Positions 7,090 through 15,236 of a stretch of DNA of 15,407 nucleotides are shown here, in pieces. How positions within the stretch are numbered: the first letter of the stretch is position 1; each line of letters opens with the position of its first letter. Made by a program: the position numbers and the translations under genes. This DNA is from Gammaproteobacteria bacterium (GTDB taxonomy: Bacteria > Pseudomonadota > Gammaproteobacteria > UBA11654), in assembly GCA_018672815.1 (NCBI GenBank), contig JABHDX010000135.1, forward strand, positions 1 through 15,407, in the 5' to 3' direction. The notes beneath the pieces are model-generated. The model saw nothing but the letters and a program-made list of their open reading frames with translations, was not told the origin of the DNA and did no database searches.

Positions 7090-8345
7090 TTAAAGACTTA
7101 GTTAACTCAAATGACTTAGAGTATTTTTCATCGATTAACGAAGAAAACACATGGCTTAATGGATACAACAAAGAATCATACTTAAAGTTATTAGAGAGAG
7201 CTATTCCTAGCATCAACAATGAAGAATGGCGTTATACAAAAATTACAGATGCACTGAATCAATATTTCTTAAAAGCTAAAGAAAATAAAACTTTACCCAA
7301 TAATTTTAAAACAAATAAATATGATAATAATGAAGATTTCTGTATCTACTTTAGTAATGGTGTTTACTATCATCACGGTAAGCTACCGCCTTATATCAAT
7401 ACTTTAAAGATCAGTAAAAATCATACGCATTTTGAAGATAAAATTTACAACAGTAATAAAGTTAATGATTGTCTAATAAATGATTTAAATACCATCCTTT
7501 TATCTGACATGATTTCTATAGAAACAAAGAGTAATCAGAAAATAGACAATGTAATAAGAATCATCAATCTCTCTCATAAAGATTCAGTATTATGTCCAAG
7601 AGTTTCAATAAACCTTGCAAGTAATAGTTCATTAAAAATTTTTGAACATCATCAAACTCAAGAATCTTCAGTGCTTAACAATAGTATTGATATACACTTA
7701 GATAAAGATTCAACATTAGACTATTTCAGAATTATTGACAAACAAGTACAAAGCCATGATTTGACTTCGCAACGAATCAAGATTGGTGAAAATAGTTCTG
7801 TAAACTTATTTTCTCTGGACTCAGGGGCCGATACCTCTAGATCAAACATTGATGTTGCTCTTGAAGGAGACAATAGTGCCATTACTATAAATGGACTATA
7901 TACACCGTCTGAGAATTTACATTCTGGAAATCAACTAAAGATCAACCACATAGCAAATAAAACAAAAAGTTCACTCGATTTTAGAGGAATATTGGATGAT
8001 CAATCTGCAGGTGTGTTTTTCGGAAAAGTTAAAGTTGATAAAACGTCATCGCAAACAATAGCAAATATGAGCAACCATAATTTATTATTATCTGAGTATG
8101 CAAAAGTTTCTAGCAAACCTATATTAGAAATCTATAATGATGATGTTGAATGTTCTCACAGCTCAACATCAGGTAATCTTGATGATGACAAAATATTCTA
8201 TATAAAATCACGAGGAATAGACGAAAAAAGTGCTAAAGCTTTTCTAGTGCAATCATTTGCTGCAAAAATTATAAATAAAATCACAAACACCAATATGAGA
8301 CAAATTTTTAATACTCATTTACTACACTCATTAAAAATTAACTAA
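7071..8345 (+). CDS. sufD: SufD, Fe-S cluster assembly subunit
   Basis: SufD is the SufB paralogue that completes the SufBC2D scaffold and is needed for iron acquisition during assembly. It has 424 residues, about the length of E. coli SufD. The N-terminal part (residues 1 to about 150) is poorly conserved apart from NEEWRYTKI (50-58). The C-terminal beta-helix is recognisable by LDFRGILDDQSAGVFFGKV and VECSHSSTSGNLDDDKIFY. His363 in CSHSST matches the SufD histidine paired with SufB Cys405 in E. coli. The start is well supported: AAGGA lies 6 nt before the ATG, inside the end of sufC. sufS begins 4 bp after its stop. Confidence 0.94.
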   Translation: MANKQIIKDLVNSNDLEYFSSINEENTWLNGYNKESYLKLLERAIPSINNEEWRYTKITDALNQYFLKAKENKTLPNNFKTNKYDNNEDFCIYFSNGVYYHHGKLPPYINTLKISKNHTHFEDKIYNSNKVNDCLINDLNTILLSDMISIETKSNQKIDNVIRIINLSHKDSVLCPRVSINLASNSSLKIFEHHQTQESSVLNNSIDIHLDKDSTLDYFRIIDKQVQSHDLTSQRIKIGENSSVNLFSLDSGADTSRSNIDVALEGDNSAITINGLYTPSENLHSGNQLKINHIANKTKSSLDFRGILDDQSAGVFFGKVKVDKTSSQTIANMSNHNLLLSEYAKVSSKPILEIYNDDVECSHSSTSGNLDDDKIFYIKSRGIDEKSAKAFLVQSFAAKIINKITNTNMRQIFNTHLLHSLKIN

Positions 8346-8349
8346 TAAA

Positions 8350-9585
8350 ATGACTTCAGAAAATAAAACACTATTTAAGATAAAAGATATTAGAGAAGAT
8401 TTTCCTATACTTGATCAAAGTATTAATGGAGCACCTTTAATTTATTTAGACAATGCTGCATCAACACAAAAACCTAAGTCGGTTATAAATACAATTAGCT
8501 CCTATTATGAAAATGATCATTCAAATGTGCATAGAGGTGTTCATAGCCTGAGTGTTAGAGCTACAGAATTATATGAAAACTCCAGAAATAAAGTAGTCAG
8601 TTTTATTAATGCCACAAATTCCAATGAGATTATATTTACAAAAGGTACTACTGACTCAATTAACCTTGTTGCTAGTTCACTAACTAACACAATCTCTAAA
8701 ACAGATGAGATAGTAATCACAACAATGGAACATCACTCGAATATTGTTCCATGGCAGGAGTTGTGTAAGAAAACTGGAGCTACTTTAAAAATAGCTCCAA
8801 TAGATCATAATGGAGAGCTAATTATTGAAGAGCTATCCAAACTATTAAATAAAAATACCAAAATTCTTGCACTGACTCATATATCGAATACCTTAGGAAC
8901 AATCAACCCCATTAAAAAGATCATTGCTATAGCCCATGATTTTGAAATTAAAGTTTTAATTGATGGTGCCCAAGCTATTGGACATCAACATATAGATGTT
9001 CAAGATCTTGATTGCGATTATTATGCCTTTTCTGGACATAAACTTTATGGACCAACTGGTATCGGTGTTCTGTATGGAAAAGAGAAACTATTGAATAAGC
9101 TAGAACCTTATCAATTTGGTGGCGAAATGATTCTTAAGGTTACTTTTGATGAGACTACTTACAATACACTGCCATATAAATTCGAAGCAGGGACACCAAA
9201 TATAGCTGGGGCTATTGGTTTAGGTGCAGCTATTGACTACTTAGAAACAATAAACCTTAATGCTTGTATACAGCAAGAAAAATTCATAACTGAATACGCT
9301 CTTAAACGACTTGGAGAAATACCTAATATTAAATTAATTGGAAATAGCAAGAATAGATCTTCGATTATTTCTTTTACGATCAATAATATTCATCCACATG
9401 ACATTGGAACTATATTAAACCAGAAAGGAATAGCTCTGAGAACTGGTCATCATTGCACAATGCCTCTGATGGATTTTTATAAAATACCTGGAACAATTCG
9501 TGCTTCATTTGCTTTCTATAATACTAAATCTGAGATTGATCAAATGATTAATGGTTTGCAAACTTCTTATGAGATGCTTAGTTAA
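8350..9585 (+). CDS. sufS: SufS, PLP-dependent cysteine desulfurase (group II)
   Basis: SufS takes sulfur from L-cysteine, releasing alanine, and holds it as a persulfide for the scaffold. It is 411 residues, close to the usual 406-415. IYLDNAAST (31-39), His129 in MEHHSN (126-131), ALTHISNTLG (174-183), IDGAQ (204-208) and the PLP lysine Lys231 in FSGHKLYGPTG are all present. The catalytic Cys369 lies in RTGHHCTMP, where many SufS proteins have HHCAQP. The short catalytic loop marks it as group II (SufS) rather than IscS. No Shine-Dalgarno is visible. The stop overlaps the ATG of sufU (TAATG), which fits the need of the desulfurase for a sulfur-accepting partner. Confidence 0.97.
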   Translation: MTSENKTLFKIKDIREDFPILDQSINGAPLIYLDNAASTQKPKSVINTISSYYENDHSNVHRGVHSLSVRATELYENSRNKVVSFINATNSNEIIFTKGTTDSINLVASSLTNTISKTDEIVITTMEHHSNIVPWQELCKKTGATLKIAPIDHNGELIIEELSKLLNKNTKILALTHISNTLGTINPIKKIIAIAHDFEIKVLIDGAQAIGHQHIDVQDLDCDYYAFSGHKLYGPTGIGVLYGKEKLLNKLEPYQFGGEMILKVTFDETTYNTLPYKFEAGTPNIAGAIGLGAAIDYLETINLNACIQQEKFITEYALKRLGEIPNIKLIGNSKNRSSIISFTINNIHPHDIGTILNQKGIALRTGHHCTMPLMDFYKIPGTIRASFAFYNTKSEIDQMINGLQTSYEMLS

Positions 9586-10025
9586 TGGCTAACGATTTAA
9601 AAGATCTGTACCAGAAGACCATGATAGAGCATGGCAATAATCCATTAAACTTTGGAAAACCTAAAGAATACAAATATTCTGAAGAAGGATTCAATGCCCT
9701 ATGTGGTGATAAAATTAACATTTTTATCAACAAAACTAAATCAAACGAAATTAAGTTTTCATTTGTAAGTATAGGATGTATTATTTGCAAAGCTTCAGCA
9801 TCGTTGATGACAAATGAACTAAACAATAAATCTCTGGAAACTACTGAAACATGTATAGATAATGTCTTGGTTGGAATAACTAATGGTCAATTAAATGAGG
9901 ATCTATTCTCATATGAATTGATGGCTCTTAATCAAATTAATAAATTCCCTTCTAGATTAAAATGTGCACTTCTTCCTTGGGAAACAACCACTAAACTTTT
10001 AAAAAAAATAAATAAAGATGATTGA
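9585..10025 (+). CDS. sufU: SufU-type sulfurtransferase (IscU-like, SUF system)
   Basis: In SUF systems without SufE, SufU is a zinc protein that accepts the persulfide from SufS and passes it to SufB. This 146-residue protein has Cys40 and Asp42 in ALCGDKI, Cys65 in GCIICKASAS and Cys127 in RLKCALLPWE. The gap from Cys65 to Cys127 is 62 residues, the same as in Bacillus SufU and longer than the 43 of E. coli IscU, so this is SufU and not an IscU scaffold. An additional Cys68 follows closely after Cys65, a position usually not Cys. Its ATG overlaps the sufS stop and its own end overlaps sufT by 8 bp. The zinc-dependent mechanism is taken from Gram-positive homologues. Confidence 0.9.
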   Translation: MANDLKDLYQKTMIEHGNNPLNFGKPKEYKYSEEGFNALCGDKINIFINKTKSNEIKFSFVSIGCIICKASASLMTNELNNKSLETTETCIDNVLVGITNGQLNEDLFSYELMALNQINKFPSRLKCALLPWETTTKLLKKINKDD

Positions 10026-10566
10026 TAATGATGAAATAATTAAACTCACTAGAGACTGTGATGTGATTTCAGTTCCTTTTGGTGAAAAACAAATCTTAAG
10101 CAAGGGTTCAGAAATACAAATAATGCAGGCAATGGGGGGCTCCTACACAATTTATACAGCAGAAGGAATGTTCAGAATCAATGGTATTAATGCTGATGCC
10201 ATAGGAAAAGAACCCGAGAAACCTCCTGTCATCTCAGATGATATTTCAGATGATGATTTTGAAAACGAAGTATGGAAACAAATGAAAACCGTATACGACC
10301 CTGAAATACCCATCAATGTGGTTGATCTGGGATTAATATATGGTTGTAGTATCTTTAAAGACAGTATGGACAACTATCAAATTAAAGTTGATATGACCTT
10401 AACAGCTCCTGGCTGTGGAATGGCTGACGTATTGGTTGAAGATATCAAAGAAAGAATCAGTTTATTACCCAGAATCGCTGAGGTCCAAGTCGAATTAGTT
10501 CTTGATCCACCTTGGAGTATGGAAATGATGTCTGAAGCAGCTAGATTAGAAGCAGGCTTAGTTTAG
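10018..10566 (+). CDS. sufT: SufT, MIP18/DUF59-family Fe-S maturation factor
   Basis: SufT is an accessory factor for Fe-S protein maturation; its exact chemistry is not settled. The 182-residue protein has an N-terminal extension (residues 1 to about 80) and a C-terminal DUF59 domain. The domain motifs are YDPEIPINVVDLGLIY (93-108), LTAPGCGM with conserved Cys133, and DPPW (163-166). The two-part architecture fits the SUF-linked SufT branch rather than a bare DUF59 protein. It overlaps sufU by 8 bp and ends the operon. Its stop lies 3 bp from that of the convergent sppA, with no hairpin between. Confidence 0.9.
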   Translation: MIDNDEIIKLTRDCDVISVPFGEKQILSKGSEIQIMQAMGGSYTIYTAEGMFRINGINADAIGKEPEKPPVISDDISDDDFENEVWKQMKTVYDPEIPINVVDLGLIYGCSIFKDSMDNYQIKVDMTLTAPGCGMADVLVEDIKERISLLPRIAEVQVELVLDPPWSMEMMSEAARLEAGLV

Positions 10567-10569
10567 TTT

Positions 10570-12426
10570 TTATTCGATTTCACAGTAACAATTAAGATAA
10601 ATTCCTCTAGGATCATTAAACTGTTCTAGTTGTTTAGTTTGTATGCCTATCCAGTTAACCAACGGATGATTGAGAATTGTTTTCACTGAATATCCAAAAT
10701 AATCAATAATTGAAAAAGTATTATTTAGAATCCTTAACCCAAAAGCCTTTGTAAATTCTGAAAAAGGATCATCTCTTTCCACAAAGATAATGTCATAATC
10801 ATCACTGATATTTGCTAATTCTGCAGCAGCTTCAATTGCTGCTTTTTGATCACCTAAGACATCAATAAGCCCTATTTCTAGTGCCTTTTCACCAATCCAT
10901 ACTTTACCTTGAGCGATCTTATCGACTTCTTCTAATGTCATATTTCTATTTGCAGAAACCTTGGAAATAAATTTTTGATAAACATTTTCTGTGCCCATTT
11001 GTAGAATTGCTTTATCTTTTTCTGTGAGTGTTTGCAATAGAGAAGTATTTGTATCCACAGTGGAATAACCATCTTCATGAATACCTAATTGATCAAAAGC
11101 TCTCTCAAAAGTTGGGATAAAACCACCGACTCCTATTGATCCTGTAATAGTTGCCCTCTCAGCATATATTTTATCTGCAGGTGCTGATATATAGTAACCA
11201 CCAGAAGCTGCAACACCGCCCATAGAAGCTACAATTGGTCTTCCGCTTTCTTTAAATTTTTCCAGTTCATCAGCTATGACTTCTGATGCATAAGCGCTCC
11301 CTCCTCCACTATCAACTCTCAGTACTAGTGCTTTAACAGATTCATCATTATATGCATTTCGAATTAATGTGATGAAGTCTTCATCTGCAATTGTACCAGG
11401 ACCACCTTTACCGTTAATGATTCCACCACTTGCTATTATAACGGCAACATTTGATTCATTTTCTTTAGTTTTGTCTAGATCAAATAATGTGCTGGTATTT
11501 GCATAATTCCTCATGTTAATTAAGTTAATAGAGTTGTCTTCTTCATCACCTGAAAGTGAATATAGATAATCTCTAAATTCTCTTTTATTAGTTAGTTGAT
11601 CAATAAGGCCTGAATTTATCGCTGCTAGCCCAGGGTCTCCTTGATTATCTTTAAGGATAACATCTATATTATTAATATATTCTTTGAGTGAATCTAGACT
11701 AATACCTCTAGCCTCAGAGACTTCATTTAAGTAGCTACTCCATAGGACTGACATCCACTCTATTATATTTTCTTTAGCTTCATCTGACATACTATCTCTA
11801 AAATAAGGCTCAACAAATGCTTTAAATTTTCCTACTTTAAAAACATTGGCATCAATAAAAAATTTATCATAAAAAGATTTATAGTAAGTTCGATAAGATC
11901 GATAACCATCTATGAAAATTTGTGAGTAATCATGCATATGGATTTCATCAGCATGAGAAGCAAGATAATAAGAATTCGTAGTGTATCCCATACTTGAGTA
12001 TGCAATCACTTTTTTCTCAGATTCCTTGAAGTCTTCAATTGCTGCTGCAACAGCTTGTAATTTAGAGGGGCTACCGCCAAGAAAATCATCAAAATCCAAC
12101 AAAAGATATTTAATTAAGTCATCATTTTTTGCTGTTTTAATTGATGTAATAACATCTGATACTAAGGTTTCTTCTAGACTTGATTGATCTGACAATTCTG
12201 CAAAAACTCTTTCGAATTCACTCATTGATAATTCTTCAACAAGCACCCCTTGAATATTTACATTCAGAATACTATTTTCTGGTATCTCTAATCCACTATC
12301 TTTTGAACCTGATCCTGAAAATATGGCCCCTATTATTACTAGTAAAAAAATAAATACAAATGCTCGCTTTGCAAATACCAATGTGGCATCTAAGAAAGTG
12401 CCTAATTTTTTAAAAAATTGTTTCAT
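10570..12426 (-). CDS. sppA: Signal peptide peptidase SppA, 67K type
   Basis: SppA is an inner-membrane Ser/Lys protease that degrades cleaved signal peptides. It is 618 residues, the length of the E. coli protein, with both tandem S49 domains. A single membrane segment spans about residues 22-37. Lys202 in KVGKFKAFVEPYFRDSMS (N-terminal domain) and Ser408 in MGGVAASGGYYISAPAD (C-terminal domain) match E. coli Lys209 and Ser409. RVDSGGGSAYASEVI and ATITGSIGVGG are also conserved. The C-terminus has the family NDPRG followed by CYC. AAGGA lies about 11 nt before the ATG. It follows the sugar-dehydrogenase-like gene by 19 bp and probably shares its transcript. Confidence 0.95.
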   Translation of the reverse strand: MKQFFKKLGTFLDATLVFAKRAFVFIFLLVIIGAIFSGSGSKDSGLEIPENSILNVNIQGVLVEELSMSEFERVFAELSDQSSLEETLVSDVITSIKTAKNDDLIKYLLLDFDDFLGGSPSKLQAVAAAIEDFKESEKKVIAYSSMGYTTNSYYLASHADEIHMHDYSQIFIDGYRSYRTYYKSFYDKFFIDANVFKVGKFKAFVEPYFRDSMSDEAKENIIEWMSVLWSSYLNEVSEARGISLDSLKEYINNIDVILKDNQGDPGLAAINSGLIDQLTNKREFRDYLYSLSGDEEDNSINLINMRNYANTSTLFDLDKTKENESNVAVIIASGGIINGKGGPGTIADEDFITLIRNAYNDESVKALVLRVDSGGGSAYASEVIADELEKFKESGRPIVASMGGVAASGGYYISAPADKIYAERATITGSIGVGGFIPTFERAFDQLGIHEDGYSTVDTNTSLLQTLTEKDKAILQMGTENVYQKFISKVSANRNMTLEEVDKIAQGKVWIGEKALEIGLIDVLGDQKAAIEAAAELANISDDYDIIFVERDDPFSEFTKAFGLRILNNTFSIIDYFGYSVKTILNHPLVNWIGIQTKQLEQFNDPRGIYLNCYCEIE

Positions 12427-12445
12427 TTTTATAATTATCCTTTTG

Positions 12446-13570
12446 TTAATTACTGTTATAAGTGATTTTATATATCACTCCATTATGATCATCAGAAACG
12501 AGCATTGAACCATCCTTTGCAATTATTAGATCAACAGGCCTTCCTAAAGTTTTTTCATCTTTTAACCAGCCCTCAGCAAAAGTTTCATATGAAATTGGAT
12601 GATTATCTTTAAGTTTAACAAGTGTAATACGATAACCGCTTTTCTTAGTACGATTCCATGAACCATGTTCGGGAATAAATATCTGATTTTTATATTCATT
12701 TGGAAATTGTGAGCCTGTATAGAATTTAAGGCCTAAAGGGGCTACATGTGCATCTAGTTCTTGTGTAGGAGGAGTCGATTGACTGCAGCTTCCTAAATCA
12801 CCAAGAATCGGATCTTTAATACTTTTTCCATGGCAAAAAGGAAAACCAAAGTGCTGCCCACTGAATGAAACCTTATTTAGCTCACCTGGTGGAATATCAT
12901 CTCCAAGCATATCTCTGCCATTATCTGTAAACCATAGTTCATTTGTCTGAGGATGAAAAGTTATACCAACAGTATTTCTGATTCCTCGAGCCATTATTTG
13001 TTTATTTTTACCATATTTATCAACACTTATTATCAAACCATAATCAGGCTCGTCACAATAATTACAGGGAGATCCTATTGGTATATAGAGCTTCTCATCA
13101 GGACCAAACGCGATATATCTCCAACCATGGTGCTGATCTGTTGGAAAATCTTTACTAATTACAGTGAAATTTGCATTATCTATATTTGATTCTATATCTT
13201 TGAATTTTAGTAATCGATGGATTTCTGCAACATATAAATCACCATTATTATAAGCAATACCATTAGGCATATATAAATTATCAGCAATTATTTTTACTTG
13301 TGGATTATCTAAGTAATCAGTAATGGCATAAATTTTACCTTCCGTTCTTGTGGAAACAAATAGTGTGTTATTTCCCAATGCCATGGATCTAGCACCAGGG
13401 GTTTGAGATGTTAATACTGATATTTCAAAACCTGCTGGAAGTTTAATTTCAGGAATTTGAAATGCACTTATGTTTGTAGTAAATAAAATTAGGCTTAAAC
13501 AAGCAACTACTTTCGTCCTAATTAAACTTGGGATTTTAAATTTTTTCTTTAATTCTCGCAGATTTACCAC
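12446..13570 (-). CDS. Exported PQQ-dependent sugar dehydrogenase-like beta-propeller (sorbosone dehydrogenase family)
   Basis: This is a predicted periplasmic six-bladed beta-propeller of the soluble glucose/sorbosone dehydrogenase family, up to 374 residues. The hydrophobic segment [16 protein letters not shown] (21-36) looks like a signal peptide. Family motifs include [25 protein letters not shown], the [11 protein letters not shown] and [12 protein letters not shown] region, EHGSWNR, and [19 protein letters not shown] near the end. The start is uncertain. The only conventional option before the signal peptide is GTG at 13570, which overlaps rplS by 35 bp; an ATT at codon 17 would give a neater signal peptide. 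Whether it binds PQQ, and its substrate, cannot be told from sequence; no pqq genes are in the window. It sits between rplS and sppA, probably cotranscribed. Confidence 0.82.
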   Translation of the reverse strand: MVNLRELKKKFKIPSLIRTKVVACLSLILFTTNISAFQIPEIKLPAGFEISVLTSQTPGARSMALGNNTLFVSTRTEGKIYAITDYLDNPQVKIIADNLYMPNGIAYNNGDLYVAEIHRLLKFKDIESNIDNANFTVISKDFPTDQHHGWRYIAFGPDEKLYIPIGSPCNYCDEPDYGLIISVDKYGKNKQIMARGIRNTVGITFHPQTNELWFTDNGRDMLGDDIPPGELNKVSFSGQHFGFPFCHGKSIKDPILGDLGSCSQSTPPTQELDAHVAPLGLKFYTGSQFPNEYKNQIFIPEHGSWNRTKKSGYRITLVKLKDNHPISYETFAEGWLKDEKTLGRPVDLIIAKDGSMLVSDDHNGVIYKITYNSN

Positions 13571-13877
13571 TTCTTTCTCTGAGGTAATAAAGCTTAGCTC
13601 TTCTTACATCACCTCTTCTCTTTACATTTATCTCAGTTATAAGTTTACTGTGTGTTTGAAAAACCCTTTCTACTCCCTCACCATTAGATATTTTTCTGAC
13701 AGTAAATGCAGAATTTAAACCTCTATTTCTCTTTGCGATCACTACACCTTCAAACACTTGAAGCCTTTCTTTTTCGCCTTCTCTAACCCTGACCTGTACT
13801 GCTATAGTATCTCCAGGACTGAAGTCAGGTATATCATCTCTTAGTTGCTCTTTTTCAATTTGTTCAATGATGTTCAT
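13536..13877 (-). CDS. rplS: Ribosomal protein L19
   Basis: L19 is a protein of the large ribosomal subunit near the subunit interface. The 113-residue sequence is full length (about 115 in E. coli) and shows [55 protein letters not shown] and [20 protein letters not shown]. The start at 13877 agrees with the family N-terminus. It lies 68 bp after trmD in the conserved rpsP-rimM-trmD-rplS order, and its last 35 bp overlap the possible GTG start of the following dehydrogenase-like gene. Confidence 0.98.
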   Translation of the reverse strand: MNIIEQIEKEQLRDDIPDFSPGDTIAVQVRVREGEKERLQVFEGVVIAKRNRGLNSAFTVRKISNGEGVERVFQTHSKLITEINVKRRGDVRRAKLYYLRERSGKSARIKEKI

Positions 13878-13945
13878 ATTCTTAAAAATAGTATTTGCTT
13901 AATTTAAGGTGAGAATTATATATAAATAAATAATATTTTTCATAA

Positions 13946-14689
13946 TTATTGCTTATTATCTTCAAGATATTCATCAAGTATCTTTTTCTCTTTAGTTGTG
14001 AGATTTCTTTTTTCTATTAAATCTGGTCTCTTTTCATATGTTTTACCAATGGATTGTTTAATTCTCCATTCATTTATTGCCTTATGATTTCCACTTAACA
14101 ACACCTTGGGTACTTTTAGTCCCTGAATTTCTTCAGGTCTTGTATAATGTGGGTAATCAAGTAACCCATCTGTAAAAGAATCTTGTTTTGCTGAGTTTAT
14201 ATCTCCTAAAGCGTTAGGTAACAATCTGGTAATTGCATCTATTATTACAGCTGTTGCTACTTCTCCTCCGCTAATCACATAATTACCTATTGACACTTCA
14301 GTAGAATTCTCTACTAAATCATAAACTCTTTCATCAAAGCCTTCATATCTGCCAGATACAATTATCAATTCGTTAAGCTGGCTATAATCTTCAGCTATTT
14401 TTTGTTCAAATAATTTTCCTTGTGGTGTTAAAAATATAACAGGAATTTGATTATGTCTTTCAGCTCTTATCTTATTTATAGCTTTAATTAATGGTTTTGC
14501 CTGAATTAACATTCCAGGGCCACCACCATATGGCTTATCATCTATAGATTGATATTCATTGTCTGAAAAATCTCTTAAAGATACATAATCAATTTCTATA
14601 ATATTATTCTTTATCGCTCGCCCTAATACTCCAAATGTAATTGAAGATTTAATTTCATCTGGAAATAATGTAATTAATGTAAATTTCAT
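13946..14689 (-). CDS. trmD: tRNA (guanine-37-N1)-methyltransferase TrmD
   Basis: TrmD methylates N1 of G37 next to the anticodon using SAM, preventing +1 frameshifts. It is 247 residues, near the usual length of about 245-255. The knotted SPOUT fold is indicated by LITLFPDEI, DDKPYGGGPGM (50-60), FLTPQGKLF, the SAM-binding SGRYEGFDERV (112-122), SIGNYVISGGE, Arg155 in ITRLLP and the catalytic Asp170 in KQDSFTDGLLDYPHYTRP. The SIGNYVISGGE loop has Asn where many orthologues have Asp. rimM ends 7 bp upstream, so the two are almost certainly cotranscribed. Confidence 0.97.
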   Translation of the reverse strand: MKFTLITLFPDEIKSSITFGVLGRAIKNNIIEIDYVSLRDFSDNEYQSIDDKPYGGGPGMLIQAKPLIKAINKIRAERHNQIPVIFLTPQGKLFEQKIAEDYSQLNELIIVSGRYEGFDERVYDLVENSTEVSIGNYVISGGEVATAVIIDAITRLLPNALGDINSAKQDSFTDGLLDYPHYTRPEEIQGLKVPKVLLSGNHKAINEWRIKQSIGKTYEKRPDLIEKRNLTTKEKKILDEYLEDNKQ

Positions 14690-14696
14690 TTATTTC

Positions 14697-15203
14697 TCAG
14701 TCTTCCCAGTCAACGGTAATGTAATGTGATTCTATGTTTACTACTTTTATTGATTTATTCATTATAAAAGGGATCAAGATATTTTTATTTTTTGCAGTTT
14801 TAACAATTAAAACATCATTAGAGCCGGTTTCAATAAAAGAATCTACATTGCCTATTTTTATATTATTTTGATTAAAAACATTAAAACCTAACAGATCTTC
14901 CCAATAATAAGTATCTTCAGATAACTGAGGTAGATCTGATCTTTGTATGTATATATCTGATTCTTTTAGAGATTCTGCTGATGTTCTATCATCAATATTA
15001 TCTAATTTAATTAAAATCTTTTTACCTTGTTTTCTTGAATCTTCAATATGAAAAATTTGGTTAATGTATTTATTAGAAATAATCAATGATTTATAATTAA
15101 AGATATTCTCAGGTGGAGAAGAAAAAGAAAGAATCTTAAGCCACCCTTTTACTCCGTGTAAACCAATAACCTTTCCTATATTAATAGTTTTATCATTTTG
15201 CAT
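14697..15203 (-). CDS. rimM: Ribosome maturation factor RimM
   Basis: RimM assists maturation of the 30S head and 16S rRNA processing. The 168-residue protein has the N-terminal RimM barrel starting NIGKVIGLHGVKGWLKI, followed by the central region around AESLKESDIYIQRSDLP and the C-terminal PRC-barrel with YYWEDLLGFNVF, IETGSNDVLIVK and ILIPFI. Sequence conservation outside these motifs is low, as usual for the family. The ATG at 15203 follows the upstream gene by 33 bp with no clear Shine-Dalgarno. The position between the S16-like tail and trmD is the standard bacterial arrangement. Confidence 0.95.
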   Translation of the reverse strand: MQNDKTINIGKVIGLHGVKGWLKILSFSSPPENIFNYKSLIISNKYINQIFHIEDSRKQGKKILIKLDNIDDRTSAESLKESDIYIQRSDLPQLSEDTYYWEDLLGFNVFNQNNIKIGNVDSFIETGSNDVLIVKTAKNKNILIPFIMNKSIKVVNIESHYITVDWED

Positions 15204-15236
15204 GATAACTATTGATATAAAACTAAGGATATAAGT

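Noticed and set aside
6977..7219. 80-codon open frame antisense to the sufC/sufD junction
   Set aside because: It lies entirely opposite two well-conserved genes, has no recognisable motif and is expected by chance in this composition.
9578..9826. 82-codon open frame antisense to sufU
   Set aside because: It mirrors the conserved sufU coding sequence and shows no independent protein features.
13915..13920. TATAAT on the minus strand in the trmD-rplS gap, a possible rplS promoter
   Set aside because: No -35 match at suitable spacing, and the gap is so AT-rich that a chance hexamer is likely; rplS is normally read from the rpsP operon.
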